The translations under genes and the position numbers were made by a program. Shown here in pieces: positions 27,235 through 38,114 of a DNA stretch of 64,000 bases (within the stretch, counting starts at the first letter, position 1; every line of letters starts with the position of its first letter). Source of the DNA: Nitratiruptor sp. SB155-2 (GTDB taxonomy: Bacteria; Campylobacterota; Campylobacteria; Campylobacterales; Nitratiruptoraceae); the NCBI RefSeq assembly GCF_000010325.1, contig NC_009662.1:888501-952500 (forward strand), given 5' to 3'. A model generated the notes under the pieces. It was not told the origin of the DNA and made no database searches. It worked only from the letters and a program-made list of their open reading frames with translations.

Positions 27235-28379
27235 GAAGAGCACTTTTGCTCATGGGTGTAACGTCATGTTTTGTTCTAGGAGCGAGCTTTCAAACTTTTG
27301 AACAGGAAGCTTTGAAGCAATTCCCAAAACTTTTGCAACAAAAAGGAAATATCGCAATTGCGAAAGAGAACCAGGCAAAACTTTTGCGTCCCTTCAACCC
27401 ACGATTAGAACTCCTAGGAAGCAGTTATGAAGATGGCAGTGGGTTTGAAACAACGTTGCAGATACCTTACAGGCTGCCAGACTATATGAAAGATCTCAAA
27501 AAAAGGGCTGTGAGTGATGTAGAAGTGCAAAAAGCGTACGAGTTCGTTTTGAAAGCCAGGTTTAGAAAAAATCTTGAGCTTCTCTATACGCGCTATGTCT
27601 ACCAAGATATGCTTCTAGAACCTATCCATGCCCAGTTAGCTATTTATAAAAGACTTTTGTCAATTGCTAAAGAGAAATTTAGCAAAGGATATGGCAAAAG
27701 AATAGATGTGCTCAAACTGCAAACGAAACTGTTGACACTCCAAAAGAGTCTACTGGATGTGCAAAACAGTGTAGTCAAAGCGAAGATGAAATTGCAAAAA
27801 TATGCCGGATTTTCGGGTAATATTGAGCCAAATGGATTTTTGTATGAGCGTTTCAATTTTTCAGGTCGGATCAATCCTGCAGAATTTGCATGGTATGAAA
27901 AGAGTAAGAAGCGCTTTTTACATTTAGCAAAAGAACAAAGCCATGTTATAAAAAGAGTGAATTTTACAATCAATTATGAAAAAGAACCAAACTCCGGGAT
28001 CCTTCGTGCTGGAATATCCATTCCTCTTCCAATCAATAAACCCAAACAAGAGGTTGCAATCGCAAAAATGAAAGCCAACAACGTTGCTCTTGATTTAGAG
28101 CTTTTAAAAAAGCGTTACAGTGTAGAACTACAGGGGCTTCAAAAACAGGCCGAAATGATTCAGAAGAGTTTAGATCTGCTTCAAAAAACCAAAAAGAAGC
28201 AAAAAGAGCTTTTAGATCTTTATATTGAAAGCTACAAAATTGATCAAAGTACACTCCTTGATATTTTGGATGCCCAAAAAGCGTATATTTCTATCGAAAA
28301 AGAGATCGCAAAAAAACTCTTCTTGCTCAACATCAACCAAATCCAGATAAATTACATAAAAGGACGATACAATGGCTAA
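27231..28379 (+). CDS. TolC-family outer-membrane channel of the second RND pump
   Basis: 382 residues with signal peptide (MRRALLLMGVTSCFVLG) and long helical hairpins (for example KIDQSTLLDILDAQKAYISI, a typical outer-membrane efflux motif region). It starts inside the PepSY-like gene stop (ATGA) and ends overlapping the adaptor start (ATGGCTAA), so it is translationally coupled in the operon. Confidence 0.87.
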   Translation: MRRALLLMGVTSCFVLGASFQTFEQEALKQFPKLLQQKGNIAIAKENQAKLLRPFNPRLELLGSSYEDGSGFETTLQIPYRLPDYMKDLKKRAVSDVEVQKAYEFVLKARFRKNLELLYTRYVYQDMLLEPIHAQLAIYKRLLSIAKEKFSKGYGKRIDVLKLQTKLLTLQKSLLDVQNSVVKAKMKLQKYAGFSGNIEPNGFLYERFNFSGRINPAEFAWYEKSKKRFLHLAKEQSHVIKRVNFTINYEKEPNSGILRAGISIPLPINKPKQEVAIAKMKANNVALDLELLKKRYSVELQGLQKQAEMIQKSLDLLQKTKKKQKELLDLYIESYKIDQSTLLDILDAQKAYISIEKEIAKKLFLLNINQIQINYIKGRYNG

Positions 28380-29385
28380 ACTTATACTATTTCTCATCAC
28401 AGCAATCTCACTCTTTGCCAATGCAAAAGTGCAGTATATGGAGCTTGGAAAACTCTACAGCACAAGTGCCCAGGTTGTGACTCTCAAGAATCTTACGCAA
28501 AATATCGTTACACAAATTCCTGGACACATCGAAGAGTATTTTGTCAAAGAGGGTGACAGTGTCAAAAAAGGGCAAGAAATAGCACGTATCAAATCTTTTG
28601 TTTTGAGCGAAATGACATCACGCTATTTGACTCTAAAAAATGAAGTGGCGATTTTGAAAAAACGATACGAGAATGCAAAGGCTCTTTATAAAAAAGGGAT
28701 CATGAGTTATAATGATCTAGCGAAACTCAAAACAACACTCAAAGACAGAATGAATGATCTTGCATCACTAGGGCTCCAACTTAAAATACTTGGTATCACT
28801 AATGTTACAAAACCGATGGAGTACTATACGATTACTTCTCATGCCAATGGGACAGTGCAAAAGATTTTGGTTTCTGTTCATACCAATGTCAAAAGTACAA
28901 CGCCATTAGTAGAGATTCTCAGTCAGTCTCGCTACTATCTTGTAGCATTCTTGAGCGTTGAGGATGCACTTGGGCTTAAAGACATCCGGGCGATTTTTCA
29001 TCTCGGTCCCTACAGTTTCAAAGCGAGTTTTATAAAAATATTACCAAGAGTGGATGAAGAGACGGCACAAGCAAAACTTCTGTTTGAACTTCCAAAAACG
29101 AATAAAGAGCTTCTCATAGGAGCATTTGGCGATATTCAGATAGAGTCAGCTCCATATAAAAAAGTGCTTGCAGTCAAAAAGAGCGCTTTGACTATGTTAA
29201 ATGGTGATTGGGTCGTTTTCCTTCCATCCAAAGAGGAGGTTGAACCCCATGTCGTGAAGCTCATCGATTTTGTAGGGGAGTTTGCAGTAATTGAGGGATT
29301 AAAGCCAAATCAGGAGTATATCGATAGTGATATCTATCTATACAAATCAAGGCTTTTGAAAGAAAGCATCGGCGATGAGGATTAA
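28372..29385 (+). CDS. Periplasmic adaptor of the second RND pump (CzcB-like)
   Basis: 337 residues: signal peptide (MAKLILFLITAISLFANA), lipoyl-type halves (PGHIEEYFVKEGDSVKKGQE and HANGTVQKILVSVHTNVKS), alpha hairpin about 75-130, beta-barrel and membrane-proximal domains. Links the pump at 29395 to the channel at 27231. No metal-specific extension is visible. Confidence 0.87.
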   Translation: MAKLILFLITAISLFANAKVQYMELGKLYSTSAQVVTLKNLTQNIVTQIPGHIEEYFVKEGDSVKKGQEIARIKSFVLSEMTSRYLTLKNEVAILKKRYENAKALYKKGIMSYNDLAKLKTTLKDRMNDLASLGLQLKILGITNVTKPMEYYTITSHANGTVQKILVSVHTNVKSTTPLVEILSQSRYYLVAFLSVEDALGLKDIRAIFHLGPYSFKASFIKILPRVDEETAQAKLLFELPKTNKELLIGAFGDIQIESAPYKKVLAVKKSALTMLNGDWVVFLPSKEEVEPHVVKLIDFVGEFAVIEGLKPNQEYIDSDIYLYKSRLLKESIGDED

Positions 29386-29394
29386 GGAGAGAGT

Positions 29395-32300
29395 ATGAAA
29401 TTTTTTGAAACCTTTATCAAATATCGCTTTTTAGTGTTGGCTCTTTTTATTCTTGTAGGGGTATTGGGGTACAGGGCGTACAAAGAGATTCCCGTTGATG
29501 CTTTTCCGGATATCACGCCCAAACAGGTGATTATCTATACCGAAAGCCCGGGCAACAGCCCTGAAATCATCGAAAGACTCATCACCTATCCGATCGAATC
29601 AGCTATGGCAGGTTTGCCAGGGGTAAAACTTATTATGTCCAATTCCATATTTGGTCTAAGCTATGTGAGCATCTTTTTTGAAGACAAATACGATATCTAC
29701 TTTTTACGTCAGCTTGTGAGTGAAAGACTTGCAACCGTTGATATACCAAAAGGGTTTGGAAAGCCTGTTATGGGACCAAACACCACAGGACTTGGTCAGG
29801 TATTTTGGTATCAGCTAAAAGGGGACGGTGTTCCTTTAACGAAACTGAGGGAATTGCAAGACTTTTTGGTACGCCCTATGTTCAAAACCGTTGATGGAGT
29901 TGAAGAGGTTATCGGATGGGGCGGATTTGAAAAACAGATTGAAGTTGTGATTGACCCCAAAAAACTGCAGGCTTTGAAAGTGACATATGAAGACGTGATT
30001 GATGCGCTGCAAAGAACAAACAAAAGTGCAGGGGGGCAGTACCTGGAATTTAACAAAGAGCAGTATATCATACGTGGTAGTGGCTTTTATGAAGATCTTG
30101 ATCAAATACGAAAGAGTGTCATCAAATCTTCGGGTATCAAAGCTATCAAGATTGAAGACGTGGCAGTTGTGAAAGAGGGCAAAAGAATGCGTTTTGGTGC
30201 GGTCACCCTCAACGGAAAAGAGACGATGTTCGGAATGGTACTGCAAAGAACCGGTACTAATGCAGCTAAAGTGGTTGACAGACTCAAAGAGAAAGTCAAA
30301 GAGATCAACGCCGCTCTTCCAAAAAATGTCAAAGTAGAGACTATTTACGATAGAAGCGAAATTACCAGGAAAGCTGTCCATACCATGACCTCTTCATTGA
30401 TTTCTGGCGCAGTGCTCGTGAGTGTCATTTTGTTTCTGTTTTTGTTTGAAGTCAGAAGTGCTTTCATAGTTGTTTTATCCCTTCCTATCTCTTTGCTCAT
30501 TGCCTTTTTGATGATGGACTATTTTGGTATGAGCGCAAATCTTATGAGCCTCAGTGGACTTGCCATTGCAATTGGTATGATTGTTGATGGAACGATAGTT
30601 GTCGTAGAAAACTCTTTCAGGCTCATTCAGGAGCATCCAAAGGAATCCAAACTGAAGCTCATAGCGGAGGCTGCGGCACAGGTAACAAAACCGGTTATTT
30701 TTGCCATTTTCATCATCGCTGCAACCTTTATTCCGCTTTTGAGTCTCGGAGGGCTTACAGGAAAGCTCTATTCACCTATGGCTATCAATATCGTATTTGT
30801 AATGCTTGCTTCCATCGTTGTGGCTCTCGTGCTGGTTCCCGTTTTGAACTACTATCTTTTAAAACCGGTAAAGTTTAGCGAATCGCCACTTGTGGTTTGG
30901 ATTAAAAAGCTATATACGCCACTGCTTGTGGGAGCTTTGAATTATTCAAAGAGTGTCGTGGCAGTTGCATTCATACTCTTTGCGGTATTGGCATATCTGC
31001 TTACGCAACAAGGACGCGAATTTATGCCAAAACTCAATGAAGAGTCTATCATGTATCGTGTCATCGCCATCCCTGGGACAGCTCTGTCTCAAACGGTGGG
31101 TCTTAGTAAAGATATAGAAAACTTCATAAAAAAAGAGTATCCAGAGTATGTGGATTTCGTTTTGGCGATGATTGGAAGAAGCGAAAAGGGCGAAACTGCC
31201 GGTCCAAACTATATGGAAGTTTTGGTGGGGTTGAAGAAAAAAGAGTTTGATATCAAAGCGTTAGAGGCAAAAATGAGCGAGGCGCTTGAAAAACGGTACG
31301 ATTTTGTACAGTTTGTTCCAACACAGCCAATCGCCATGCGTATAGAAGAGCTGCTAGAGGGGGTCAAAGCGGAACTTGCAGTGAAAATCTTTGGAGAAGA
31401 TCAAAAAGTACTGGCAACTCTTGCTTCGAAAATCAAAGAGATCATCTCCCATATCGACGGCCTCAGATCCATAGAGATCGAGTCACAACTCGGACAAGCT
31501 CAAATTGTGATCAAACCGAACTACTTGGCGATGGCGAGATACTCACTCACAGCAGAAGATATCATGGATGTAGTGCGGTACCTTTTGGGCGAAGATGTGA
31601 TAACGGATAAATTTGAAGGGATTAAGAGGTTCCCTATCGTTATCAAGCCAAAAGGAGAGCGTGATATTGAAAGTCTAGAAAATATTCTGCTTAGAGCCCC
31701 GGACGGTAAAGTGGCTCGCCTCAAAGAGGTGGCAGACATCAAAATCATTCAAGGACCATCTTTTATAAAACGAGAAAATCTTTCTCGATATATGCTCATA
31801 TCCTTTGATGTGGAAGGACGTGATATCGCTTCTTTTGTGAAAGAGGCCAATGAAAAGATTCATCAGAAACTCCATTTCCCAGCGGGATACTATATCCAGT
31901 GGGCAGGTGACTTTAAAAACATGCAAGAAGCGACAAAAAGACTGGCTATAATCATTCCAGCAGTACTGCTTTTGATACTCCTTTTACTCTACACGGCTTT
32001 CAACAGCTTCAAGAAAGCGACAATCATTTTGCTAGGCGTTCCTCTAGGCATAATAGGTTCTATCGTTGCGGTGCTGATCGCCGATATCTACCTCTCCATT
32101 GCTGCAATTATCGGATTTATCGTTATCATCGCCATTGCGGTACTCAATGGTATCGTACTTGTGAGTTTCATAGAAGAGCTCCAAAAACGGTTTCCAGATG
32201 TGAAGATGCTCACACTTGTCAAGGATGCAACGCTTCTTAGACTAAGACCAGTGCTAATGACGGCAATGACGACTCTTTTTGGTATTTTACCGCTTCTGTA

Positions 32301-32427
32301 TGCAACGGGCGTTGGAAGTGAGATCGAGTATCCGTTGGCTGTGGTTGTTGTAGGTGGAATTGTCACTTCAACCCTTGTGACGCTTCTAATACTACCAAGT
32401 CTATACTATCTCTTTTACAAGAAGTAG
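29395..32427 (+). CDS. czcA: CzcA-type RND transporter, divalent-metal class
   Basis: 1010-residue heavy-metal RND pump with the usual twelve membrane segments. Motifs differ from the CusA in this window: TYPIESAMAGLPGV, GPNTTGLGQVFW and RIEELLEGVKAELAVKIFGED follow the CzcA/CnrA pattern, and the Met trio of CusA is absent. Divalent ions such as Co, Zn, Cd or Ni are therefore the likely cargo; which one cannot be read from the sequence. AAGGAG precedes the start. Its TAG lies in the terminator stem. Confidence 0.9.
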   Translation: MKFFETFIKYRFLVLALFILVGVLGYRAYKEIPVDAFPDITPKQVIIYTESPGNSPEIIERLITYPIESAMAGLPGVKLIMSNSIFGLSYVSIFFEDKYDIYFLRQLVSERLATVDIPKGFGKPVMGPNTTGLGQVFWYQLKGDGVPLTKLRELQDFLVRPMFKTVDGVEEVIGWGGFEKQIEVVIDPKKLQALKVTYEDVIDALQRTNKSAGGQYLEFNKEQYIIRGSGFYEDLDQIRKSVIKSSGIKAIKIEDVAVVKEGKRMRFGAVTLNGKETMFGMVLQRTGTNAAKVVDRLKEKVKEINAALPKNVKVETIYDRSEITRKAVHTMTSSLISGAVLVSVILFLFLFEVRSAFIVVLSLPISLLIAFLMMDYFGMSANLMSLSGLAIAIGMIVDGTIVVVENSFRLIQEHPKESKLKLIAEAAAQVTKPVIFAIFIIAATFIPLLSLGGLTGKLYSPMAINIVFVMLASIVVALVLVPVLNYYLLKPVKFSESPLVVWIKKLYTPLLVGALNYSKSVVAVAFILFAVLAYLLTQQGREFMPKLNEESIMYRVIAIPGTALSQTVGLSKDIENFIKKEYPEYVDFVLAMIGRSEKGETAGPNYMEVLVGLKKKEFDIKALEAKMSEALEKRYDFVQFVPTQPIAMRIEELLEGVKAELAVKIFGEDQKVLATLASKIKEIISHIDGLRSIEIESQLGQAQIVIKPNYLAMARYSLTAEDIMDVVRYLLGEDVITDKFEGIKRFPIVIKPKGERDIESLENILLRAPDGKVARLKEVADIKIIQGPSFIKRENLSRYMLISFDVEGRDIASFVKEANEKIHQKLHFPAGYYIQWAGDFKNMQEATKRLAIIIPAVLLLILLLLYTAFNSFKKATIILLGVPLGIIGSIVAVLIADIYLSIAAIIGFIVIIAIAVLNGIVLVSFIEELQKRFPDVKMLTLVKDATLLRLRPVLMTAMTTLFGILPLLYATGVGSEIEYPLAVVVVGGIVTSTLVTLLILPSLYYLFYKK

Positions 32428-32442
32428 GCCTTTGCCTACTTC
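32421..32442. terminator. Bidirectional hairpin between czcA-like gene and kinase
   Basis: GAAGTAGGC (32421-32429) pairs perfectly with GCCTACTTC (32434-32442), loop CTTT. It lies between convergent genes; neither side has a long T-run, so efficiency is uncertain. Confidence 0.55.
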
Positions 32443-32451
32443 AAAACCGAT

Positions 32452-33282
32452 TCAAAATACGATCTTGACTCTTGTCCCATAATTTTTTTTGCTATATATT
32501 TTTATGGCTAAGCCATGGTAATCGAAAATCCATTTTGCAAGGGCCAATCCTACTCCATATCCTGGATTGGAAACCTTTGTACTCTCTTCTCGATAATAGA
32601 GTTGAAATATTTTCTCCTTATTCGATTTTTGAATTCCGACTCCCCAATCTCTTATTATTAGAAAATTTCCTTTTTTGCTTGAATGGAGAACTATCATGAT
32701 TTTTTTACTACTTTTGGAATATTTAATGGCATTTTCAATGAGATTTTGAATGGCGATCTGTAGCAGGTATCTATCACCATGGATATGTATAAGATCACTT
32801 TGATATAGCTCTATTTCCATATTCCCATTGAAGGACTTGAGAGTGTCTAGAACAATTTCATTGATACAGATACGTTCCATTTTATGGATTAGATTGTAAT
32901 TATTTGAAACATAAAGAAGTCGATCGAGTATGTTCGAGGTAGTTTCTAGCTCATGTTTGATATGTTTTACATCCTCATCTGTTAATTTTTCCAACTTCAT
33001 CGCCAAATAGATCATCGGTTTTTTAATTTCATGGGCTAGATTGATATTAAACTGTTTTGATAATTCATTCTTGGATTTGATAGCGCATAGTTTATTATTG
33101 AATGTTTCAATAACTGGTGAGAGTTCCATAGAAAAATTTTCAGCTCGTATTGCCTCATGATCACTGTCGCATTTTCGTAATTGTTTTATATCTTTTAGCA
33201 AAATGAAGTATCGTATTGTAAAAAGAGATAGAATGAAAAGTAAGCTCGTTACTAGTATATCTGTTGCAGATTCATTCGTCAT
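32452..33282 (-). CDS. Histidine kinase without periplasmic sensor domain
   Basis: 276 residues. One membrane segment (about 10-29) is followed directly by a linker, a dimerisation domain with H84 in NLAHEIKKP and a catalytic domain with N-box (QNLIENAIKYS), G1 (RDWGVGI) and G2 (GYGVGLALAKW). There is no second membrane helix or extracytoplasmic loop, so the signal must come through the membrane segment or a partner. It overlaps its response regulator by 11 bases. Location beside the second RND operon suggests metal control, but the pair is convergent with that operon. Confidence 0.87.
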   Translation of the reverse strand: MTNESATDILVTSLLFILSLFTIRYFILLKDIKQLRKCDSDHEAIRAENFSMELSPVIETFNNKLCAIKSKNELSKQFNINLAHEIKKPMIYLAMKLEKLTDEDVKHIKHELETTSNILDRLLYVSNNYNLIHKMERICINEIVLDTLKSFNGNMEIELYQSDLIHIHGDRYLLQIAIQNLIENAIKYSKSSKKIMIVLHSSKKGNFLIIRDWGVGIQKSNKEKIFQLYYREESTKVSNPGYGVGLALAKWIFDYHGLAIKIYSKKNYGTRVKIVF

Positions 33283-33940
33283 AGATGACGTATCCGATTT
33301 TCTTTATATTTTGGATAAAATCTTGCTTTCCTAATTTCTTACGCAATCTATACACCAAGACATCTACGATATTGGAATTGTGAGATTCATTTTGCTCTAT
33401 CCCAAGCCTATCCATGATTTCGGATTTTTCGATAACTTTGTTTCTATTGGTCATCAAGAGTTTCAAAATTTTATACTCTTGCGGTGTTAATTTGATATTT
33501 TTATCTTTTACATAGACTTTTCTTGAGAAAAGATTGATGGATACGTTCCCTATACGAACAATATTCGTTTGTATGTTATATCGGATTTTAATGATATTTT
33601 TCACTCTTATCAAAAGTTCTCTGATATCAAAGGGCTTTGTAAGATAGTCGTATGCTCCCAATGAGAGCCCTTCTATTTTATTTTCGACACTTCCTAATAC
33701 ACTCAAAATTAAACAAGGGATATTGATCTGTTTTTGCTCCATATATTTAAGAAGTGTGATACCATCACCATCCGGTAAGACTCTATCGAGTATCACAGCG
33801 TCATAAAGAGAATTCATTTCTAGCTTATAGATACCTTCCTCCAACGAGTATGTAAACTCCACATCGATATTCTCATTTCGAAAATTTTCTTTAATGATTT
33901 TTTGAATTTCACTGTCATCTTCGATACATAATATGTACAC
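33272..33940 (-). CDS. OmpR-family response regulator
   Basis: 222 residues: receiver with CIEDD, D52 in VILDRVLPDGDG and Lys in LTKPFDIRE; winged helix about 128-222 (LTPQEYKILKLLM, SNIVDVLVYRLRKKLG, GYVIYDE). Divergent from the GGDEF/EAL gene across an 82-base AT-rich gap. Likely target: one of the neighbouring metal operons or its own promoter; no site was identified with confidence. Confidence 0.9.
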   Translation of the reverse strand: MYILCIEDDSEIQKIIKENFRNENIDVEFTYSLEEGIYKLEMNSLYDAVILDRVLPDGDGITLLKYMEQKQINIPCLILSVLGSVENKIEGLSLGAYDYLTKPFDIRELLIRVKNIIKIRYNIQTNIVRIGNVSINLFSRKVYVKDKNIKLTPQEYKILKLLMTNRNKVIEKSEIMDRLGIEQNESHNSNIVDVLVYRLRKKLGKQDFIQNIKKIGYVIYDE

Positions 33941-33974
33941 TATCTTGTTCCTTTATTCATTTTTTTTTCATTTT

Positions 33975-33980
33975 TATAAT
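33975..33980 (+). promoter_or_regulatory. -10 box of the GGDEF/EAL-chemotaxis genes
   Basis: TATAAT at 33975-33980, 43 bases before the start at 34023, in a T-rich context. No -35 hexamer at normal spacing, so only the -10 box is called. Confidence 0.4.
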
Positions 33981-34022
33981 GTAAAATTTTTTTAAACTTA
34001 CTTTTGAAGAGGTATTCAATCT

Positions 34023-36137
34023 ATGCCATTTCGTATTATATTTAAAAAATTCTCTATTCGCACTAAGCTCTATTTGATTTTAGGTGTATTAGGTTTCATC
34101 ATTCTCTTAGAAGGAGCAACATCTCTTTACTTGGCCAAGCAGATGCAAGATCGGATCAACGATATTTTTTCACAAGAAATCGTCTCGCTTGAACTACTGA
34201 GCGATTTGAAAGGTGCGCTTTATCGGATTCGAGATAGAACATTGCGTCTGGTCGATGCAAGAACCAAACAGGAACTTCACCATCAGCAAGAAAAAATCAA
34301 AGAACAACTTGCAATAATTTCAAAAAAGATAGATCTGTATGACAACACGCGTCTATCAAAAAGAGAAAAAGAGCTACTCAACAGATTCAAAGAAAATCTT
34401 ACTCAATATGTCAATGTCATCGAGAATAAAATTTATCCTTTGCTAGATACCAGTCAACATGCCACACCGAAAAGACAAGATGTTATCAATAAACTCCTCT
34501 ACGAAGTAGCGCTGAAAGAGTTTCGAGAAACGAGAGAGGCGCTGAATCAACTTTTGAATTATCAAATCGAGCGCGCACACATAAGGCAAGAACATGCAAA
34601 AGCGATTTTTTTCAAGCAAAAAATCATTATCGTTTCTGCGCTTGTGTTGATTGCTTTTCTTGTTATTTATCTGGCAAAAAATCTCATCCAATCTATCGTC
34701 ACGCCACTCCATAAAATAAACGAAGCCTTGCAAAAGATAGCAAATAACGATTTGAACACAAGGATACTGATACGGACTGATGATGAGTTTTCCTTGATCG
34801 CTGAGGAGATCAATAAAAACATTATGCGTTTGCAAAGTACTTTGAAAAGCCTGGATCATATAAGCAAGCATGACTCATTGACCCAACTGCCAAATCGTAA
34901 ATGTTTTCATGAATATCTGGATAAAGCTATGAAAGATTTCACCCAAAAATCCTCCCAGTTTGCGATCATGCTCATCGATTTGGACAATTTCAAACTCATC
35001 AACGACAATTTCGGGCATCCATTTGGAGACAAACTTTTAAAAATTGTGGCATCGAGAATACGCAACGTCTTAAAGAAAGAGGATGTAATCGCCAGGTTGG
35101 GCGGTGATGAATTTGGTGTGATTTTACGAAGAATCCATAATCCTATCGTAGTAGGAAATATCGCAAATAAAATAATCGATATACTCCAAAAGCCTATTAA
35201 AATTGACGATACTATCGTGTATATCACCGCCTCTTTGGGCATCTATATACCTACCGATAAAAAAATAGACGCTAAAAAAGCTCTTTCCTATGCAGACATA
35301 GCCATGTACAAGGCCAAAAAATCGGGAAAAAACAGCTACAAATTTTTCGACGAATCGATGTTTCAAGAGTTACAAAGTCTAACTATACTGGAACACGACA
35401 TCCATGAAGCACTAGAGCGTCAAGAATTCGTTCCTTTCTTTCAACCGATCGTGGAGTTGAAAACAGAAAGGATTTTGGGGTTCGAAACACTGCTTCGATG
35501 GAAAAAAGGAGAGGAGTATCTTCCACCATCCCATTTTATACACGTTTTAGAGAGTAGGGGATATATCGTAGAGGTCACCTACCAGTTGATAGAAACGGTT
35601 TTTCAATTTATCAGCAAAAATAGATTCAAAGGCTTTATAACAATCAATCTCTCTTTACTACAGTTTTATGACAGAAAATTTCTCAACTTCGTACACGACA
35701 TTCAAAAAAGATATCCCGACGTCTCACCCTCTCAAATCGTTTTTGAACTGACAGAGACTGTTTTTGCTGAAAATATATCTTTGATACAAGAGTTGATCCT
35801 GCTCATCGAAAAAGAGGGATACAAATTTGCTCTGGATGATTTTGGAACGGGCTATTCATCGCTCCTTTATATCAAAAATTATAACCTTAATACGATCAAA
35901 GTCGACCAATCGTTCATCCAAAATATCTTTGTCGATCAAAAACTGAGGAAACTGCTTGATGTGATCATATCCATGTCTAAAACGCTGGATATCCCTTTAG
36001 TACTTGAAGGAGTCGAAGATAAGAAAACCGTTGATTATTTGAAGCGGTACAGAAACTATAAAATAAAAATTCAAGGGTATTACTATTTTCCTCCTCTTCC
36101 TATGGAGGAGGTAGAAGCAATGATTCAAACCAGATGA
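34023..36137 (+). CDS. Membrane GGDEF-EAL protein (cyclic di-GMP metabolism)
   Basis: 704 residues: membrane segment about 14-36, helical periplasmic domain about 37-198 (four-helix chemoreceptor type), second membrane segment about 200-220, HAMP about 221-275, GGDEF about 280-440, EAL about 450-704. The synthesis motif GGDEF (360-364) is intact, but the inhibitory site that is normally R-x-x-D reads K-x-x-D. In the EAL domain the motif is ETL, with [13 protein letters not shown] and IKVDQSF present, so hydrolysis is also possible. It may be bifunctional. The start has GAGG upstream. Followed after 13 bases by a chemoreceptor. Confidence 0.92.
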   Translation: MPFRIIFKKFSIRTKLYLILGVLGFIILLEGATSLYLAKQMQDRINDIFSQEIVSLELLSDLKGALYRIRDRTLRLVDARTKQELHHQQEKIKEQLAIISKKIDLYDNTRLSKREKELLNRFKENLTQYVNVIENKIYPLLDTSQHATPKRQDVINKLLYEVALKEFRETREALNQLLNYQIERAHIRQEHAKAIFFKQKIIIVSALVLIAFLVIYLAKNLIQSIVTPLHKINEALQKIANNDLNTRILIRTDDEFSLIAEEINKNIMRLQSTLKSLDHISKHDSLTQLPNRKCFHEYLDKAMKDFTQKSSQFAIMLIDLDNFKLINDNFGHPFGDKLLKIVASRIRNVLKKEDVIARLGGDEFGVILRRIHNPIVVGNIANKIIDILQKPIKIDDTIVYITASLGIYIPTDKKIDAKKALSYADIAMYKAKKSGKNSYKFFDESMFQELQSLTILEHDIHEALERQEFVPFFQPIVELKTERILGFETLLRWKKGEEYLPPSHFIHVLESRGYIVEVTYQLIETVFQFISKNRFKGFITINLSLLQFYDRKFLNFVHDIQKRYPDVSPSQIVFELTETVFAENISLIQELILLIEKEGYKFALDDFGTGYSSLLYIKNYNLNTIKVDQSFIQNIFVDQKLRKLLDVIISMSKTLDIPLVLEGVEDKKTVDYLKRYRNYKIKIQGYYYFPPLPMEEVEAMIQTR

Positions 36138-36150
36138 AAAGGGAGTTCAC

Positions 36151-38100
36151 ATGCAAAATATTTCCATAAAAAAGGTGTTAATGGCCATTCCGGCCATCTT
36201 GATCGTAGCTTTCGTGATTTTATATTTCACCATTGCATCCAGCATCGATTCCATTCAGGATAAAAGCCAAAAAGCCTCACTTGCCAACAAGGTCATCAAA
36301 CTGATGCTCGAAGCGAGAGTGGCGGAAAAGAACTATATACGAAGAAAAGATGAAAAATATGCCAAAGAAGTTTTGAAACTCATCGATCGAAATATAAAAA
36401 TAGCAAAACATTTGCAATCGAGTTTCGCACAAAAAGAGAATAAGAAGCTTGTCGGAAGTGCCATTCAAAGGCTACTGGAATATAAAAAACTTTTTTATAA
36501 ATACGCCCAGGTTCGAGATGAGGCTATCAAAAAAGAGCAAACATTGGTTGCGTTGGCAAACAGGGTCGAGGAGATCGCTAGAAAGATCGAAATCATACAA
36601 AATAATCAAAGAGATAGGGTCATACGCTCTCATAATGCCACTGCTCAAGAGATTATAGATGAAGTGGTGGAAGCAGCGCTTTCCAACAAGATCATTATGA
36701 GTTTAATGCGAATCAGAATAGCAGAAAAAAACTATCTACGTAGAAAGAACGACGAATATGTCAAAGAAATCCTTTCAGAAATCGGAAAGATCAACCAGTT
36801 GGCTGTTCAACTAAGAACGTCGCTGGATAGTGCAAAAAACAAGAAAATGGTAGATTCATTGACATCAGCTTTAAAAAAATATAAGAAAACTTTGATGGAA
36901 CTGATTGAACTAAGAAACTCCATGAATACCATATCTTCCCAAATGAAAAATGCCGCGAGAAAAACCATAGAAACACTTGTACGTTTACGGGAAGATCAAA
37001 AAAAAGAGAAAGAGGCATTGATCCAAGCATTGAAGATCAAACTTACGATTATTTTCATTGTAGTCGGTTTTGTTATAAGTGCTCTTCTTGTATTTGTAGC
37101 GTTAATGATCGGTAAAAATCTAGACAATATACGAAATGCAGCTCAAAACTTGGCCAGTGGAGAGGGAGATCTTACAAAACGAATCGATATAGATGGTAAA
37201 AATGAGATTGCCCAAGTCGCATTCTATATCAATAAGTTTATAGAAAAGGTCCAAAACGCAATAGGTGAAGCGAAAAATGTAAGCAATGAAGCCTCATCAA
37301 TCTCTAGTGAACTCTCAGCCACATCTTTGGAAATAGGTAAAAGAGTAGAAGATGAATCTTCTTTGGTCAAAGTTATCGATGCTAATGCAAAAAACACAGA
37401 AAAAGATGCAGCTTTCGTTGAGAGCAAAGTTCGAGAAATGACAGAAATTTCTGAAAACTCTTACCAAGCCCTGAACAAAGCTGTAGAACATATCAATACG
37501 CTGGTAGAAAAGATCAAATTTACAAGTGTGGAAGAGGAAAAACTGTCAAATCAAATGAAAAAACTGCAAGAAAGTGCTTTCGCTATCAAAGATATTCTCA
37601 AACTCATCGGAGATATCGCCGATCAGACAAACCTGCTTTCACTCAACGCTTCCATCGAGGCTTCTCGTGCGGGAGAACATGGAAAAGGTTTTGCAGTGGT
37701 AGCCGAAGAGGTCAGAAAACTGGCAGAGAAAACGCAAAAAAATTTAGAGGAGATTAACAAAACGATCAACAGTATCACCGCTGCTATCGAAACGACGAGT
37801 AAACATATGCAAAGCAACGCAAATGAGGTATTGCAAACCGTCGAGATTGCCAACGTCGTGGAAACCAATATCGGCAATGTGATTCATTTGATGGAAGATT
37901 CAAAAGAAAAAGCGAAAGAGAGTTCGATTTCTGTGGACAATCTCAAAGAAAAAGTTGCTGAAATTGCCCAAAAAATCAACCAACTAAACGAAGTATCGAT
38001 GTCAAATGCAAGAAGTGTCGAGGAGATTGCCTCGGCTGCTGAGCATTTAAATAACATTATCGAAAAACTCGATTCCCATCTTTTCAAATTTAAAAGTTGA
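36151..38100 (+). CDS. Methyl-accepting chemotaxis protein with HBM-type sensor
   Basis: 649 residues: membrane segment about 8-30, long helical periplasmic sensor about 31-295, second membrane segment about 300-322, HAMP, and signalling domain with hairpin tip [20 protein letters not shown]. The sensor contains two similar blocks, [18 protein letters not shown] and [18 protein letters not shown], the arrangement of a helical bimodular (HBM) domain, which binds organic acids in known members. No C-terminal tethering peptide. Upstream and downstream genes in the same direction are a c-di-GMP enzyme and CheB/CheR. Confidence 0.93.
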   Translation: MQNISIKKVLMAIPAILIVAFVILYFTIASSIDSIQDKSQKASLANKVIKLMLEARVAEKNYIRRKDEKYAKEVLKLIDRNIKIAKHLQSSFAQKENKKLVGSAIQRLLEYKKLFYKYAQVRDEAIKKEQTLVALANRVEEIARKIEIIQNNQRDRVIRSHNATAQEIIDEVVEAALSNKIIMSLMRIRIAEKNYLRRKNDEYVKEILSEIGKINQLAVQLRTSLDSAKNKKMVDSLTSALKKYKKTLMELIELRNSMNTISSQMKNAARKTIETLVRLREDQKKEKEALIQALKIKLTIIFIVVGFVISALLVFVALMIGKNLDNIRNAAQNLASGEGDLTKRIDIDGKNEIAQVAFYINKFIEKVQNAIGEAKNVSNEASSISSELSATSLEIGKRVEDESSLVKVIDANAKNTEKDAAFVESKVREMTEISENSYQALNKAVEHINTLVEKIKFTSVEEEKLSNQMKKLQESAFAIKDILKLIGDIADQTNLLSLNASIEASRAGEHGKGFAVVAEEVRKLAEKTQKNLEEINKTINSITAAIETTSKHMQSNANEVLQTVEIANVVETNIGNVIHLMEDSKEKAKESSISVDNLKEKVAEIAQKINQLNEVSMSNARSVEEIASAAEHLNNIIEKLDSHLFKFKS

Positions 38101-38114
38101 TATAAGGTAGAACA

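Noticed and set aside
36151-38100. Repeat blocks in the chemoreceptor as a recent duplication
   Set aside because: The two blocks are similar in protein but diverged in DNA, as expected for the ancient HBM fold.
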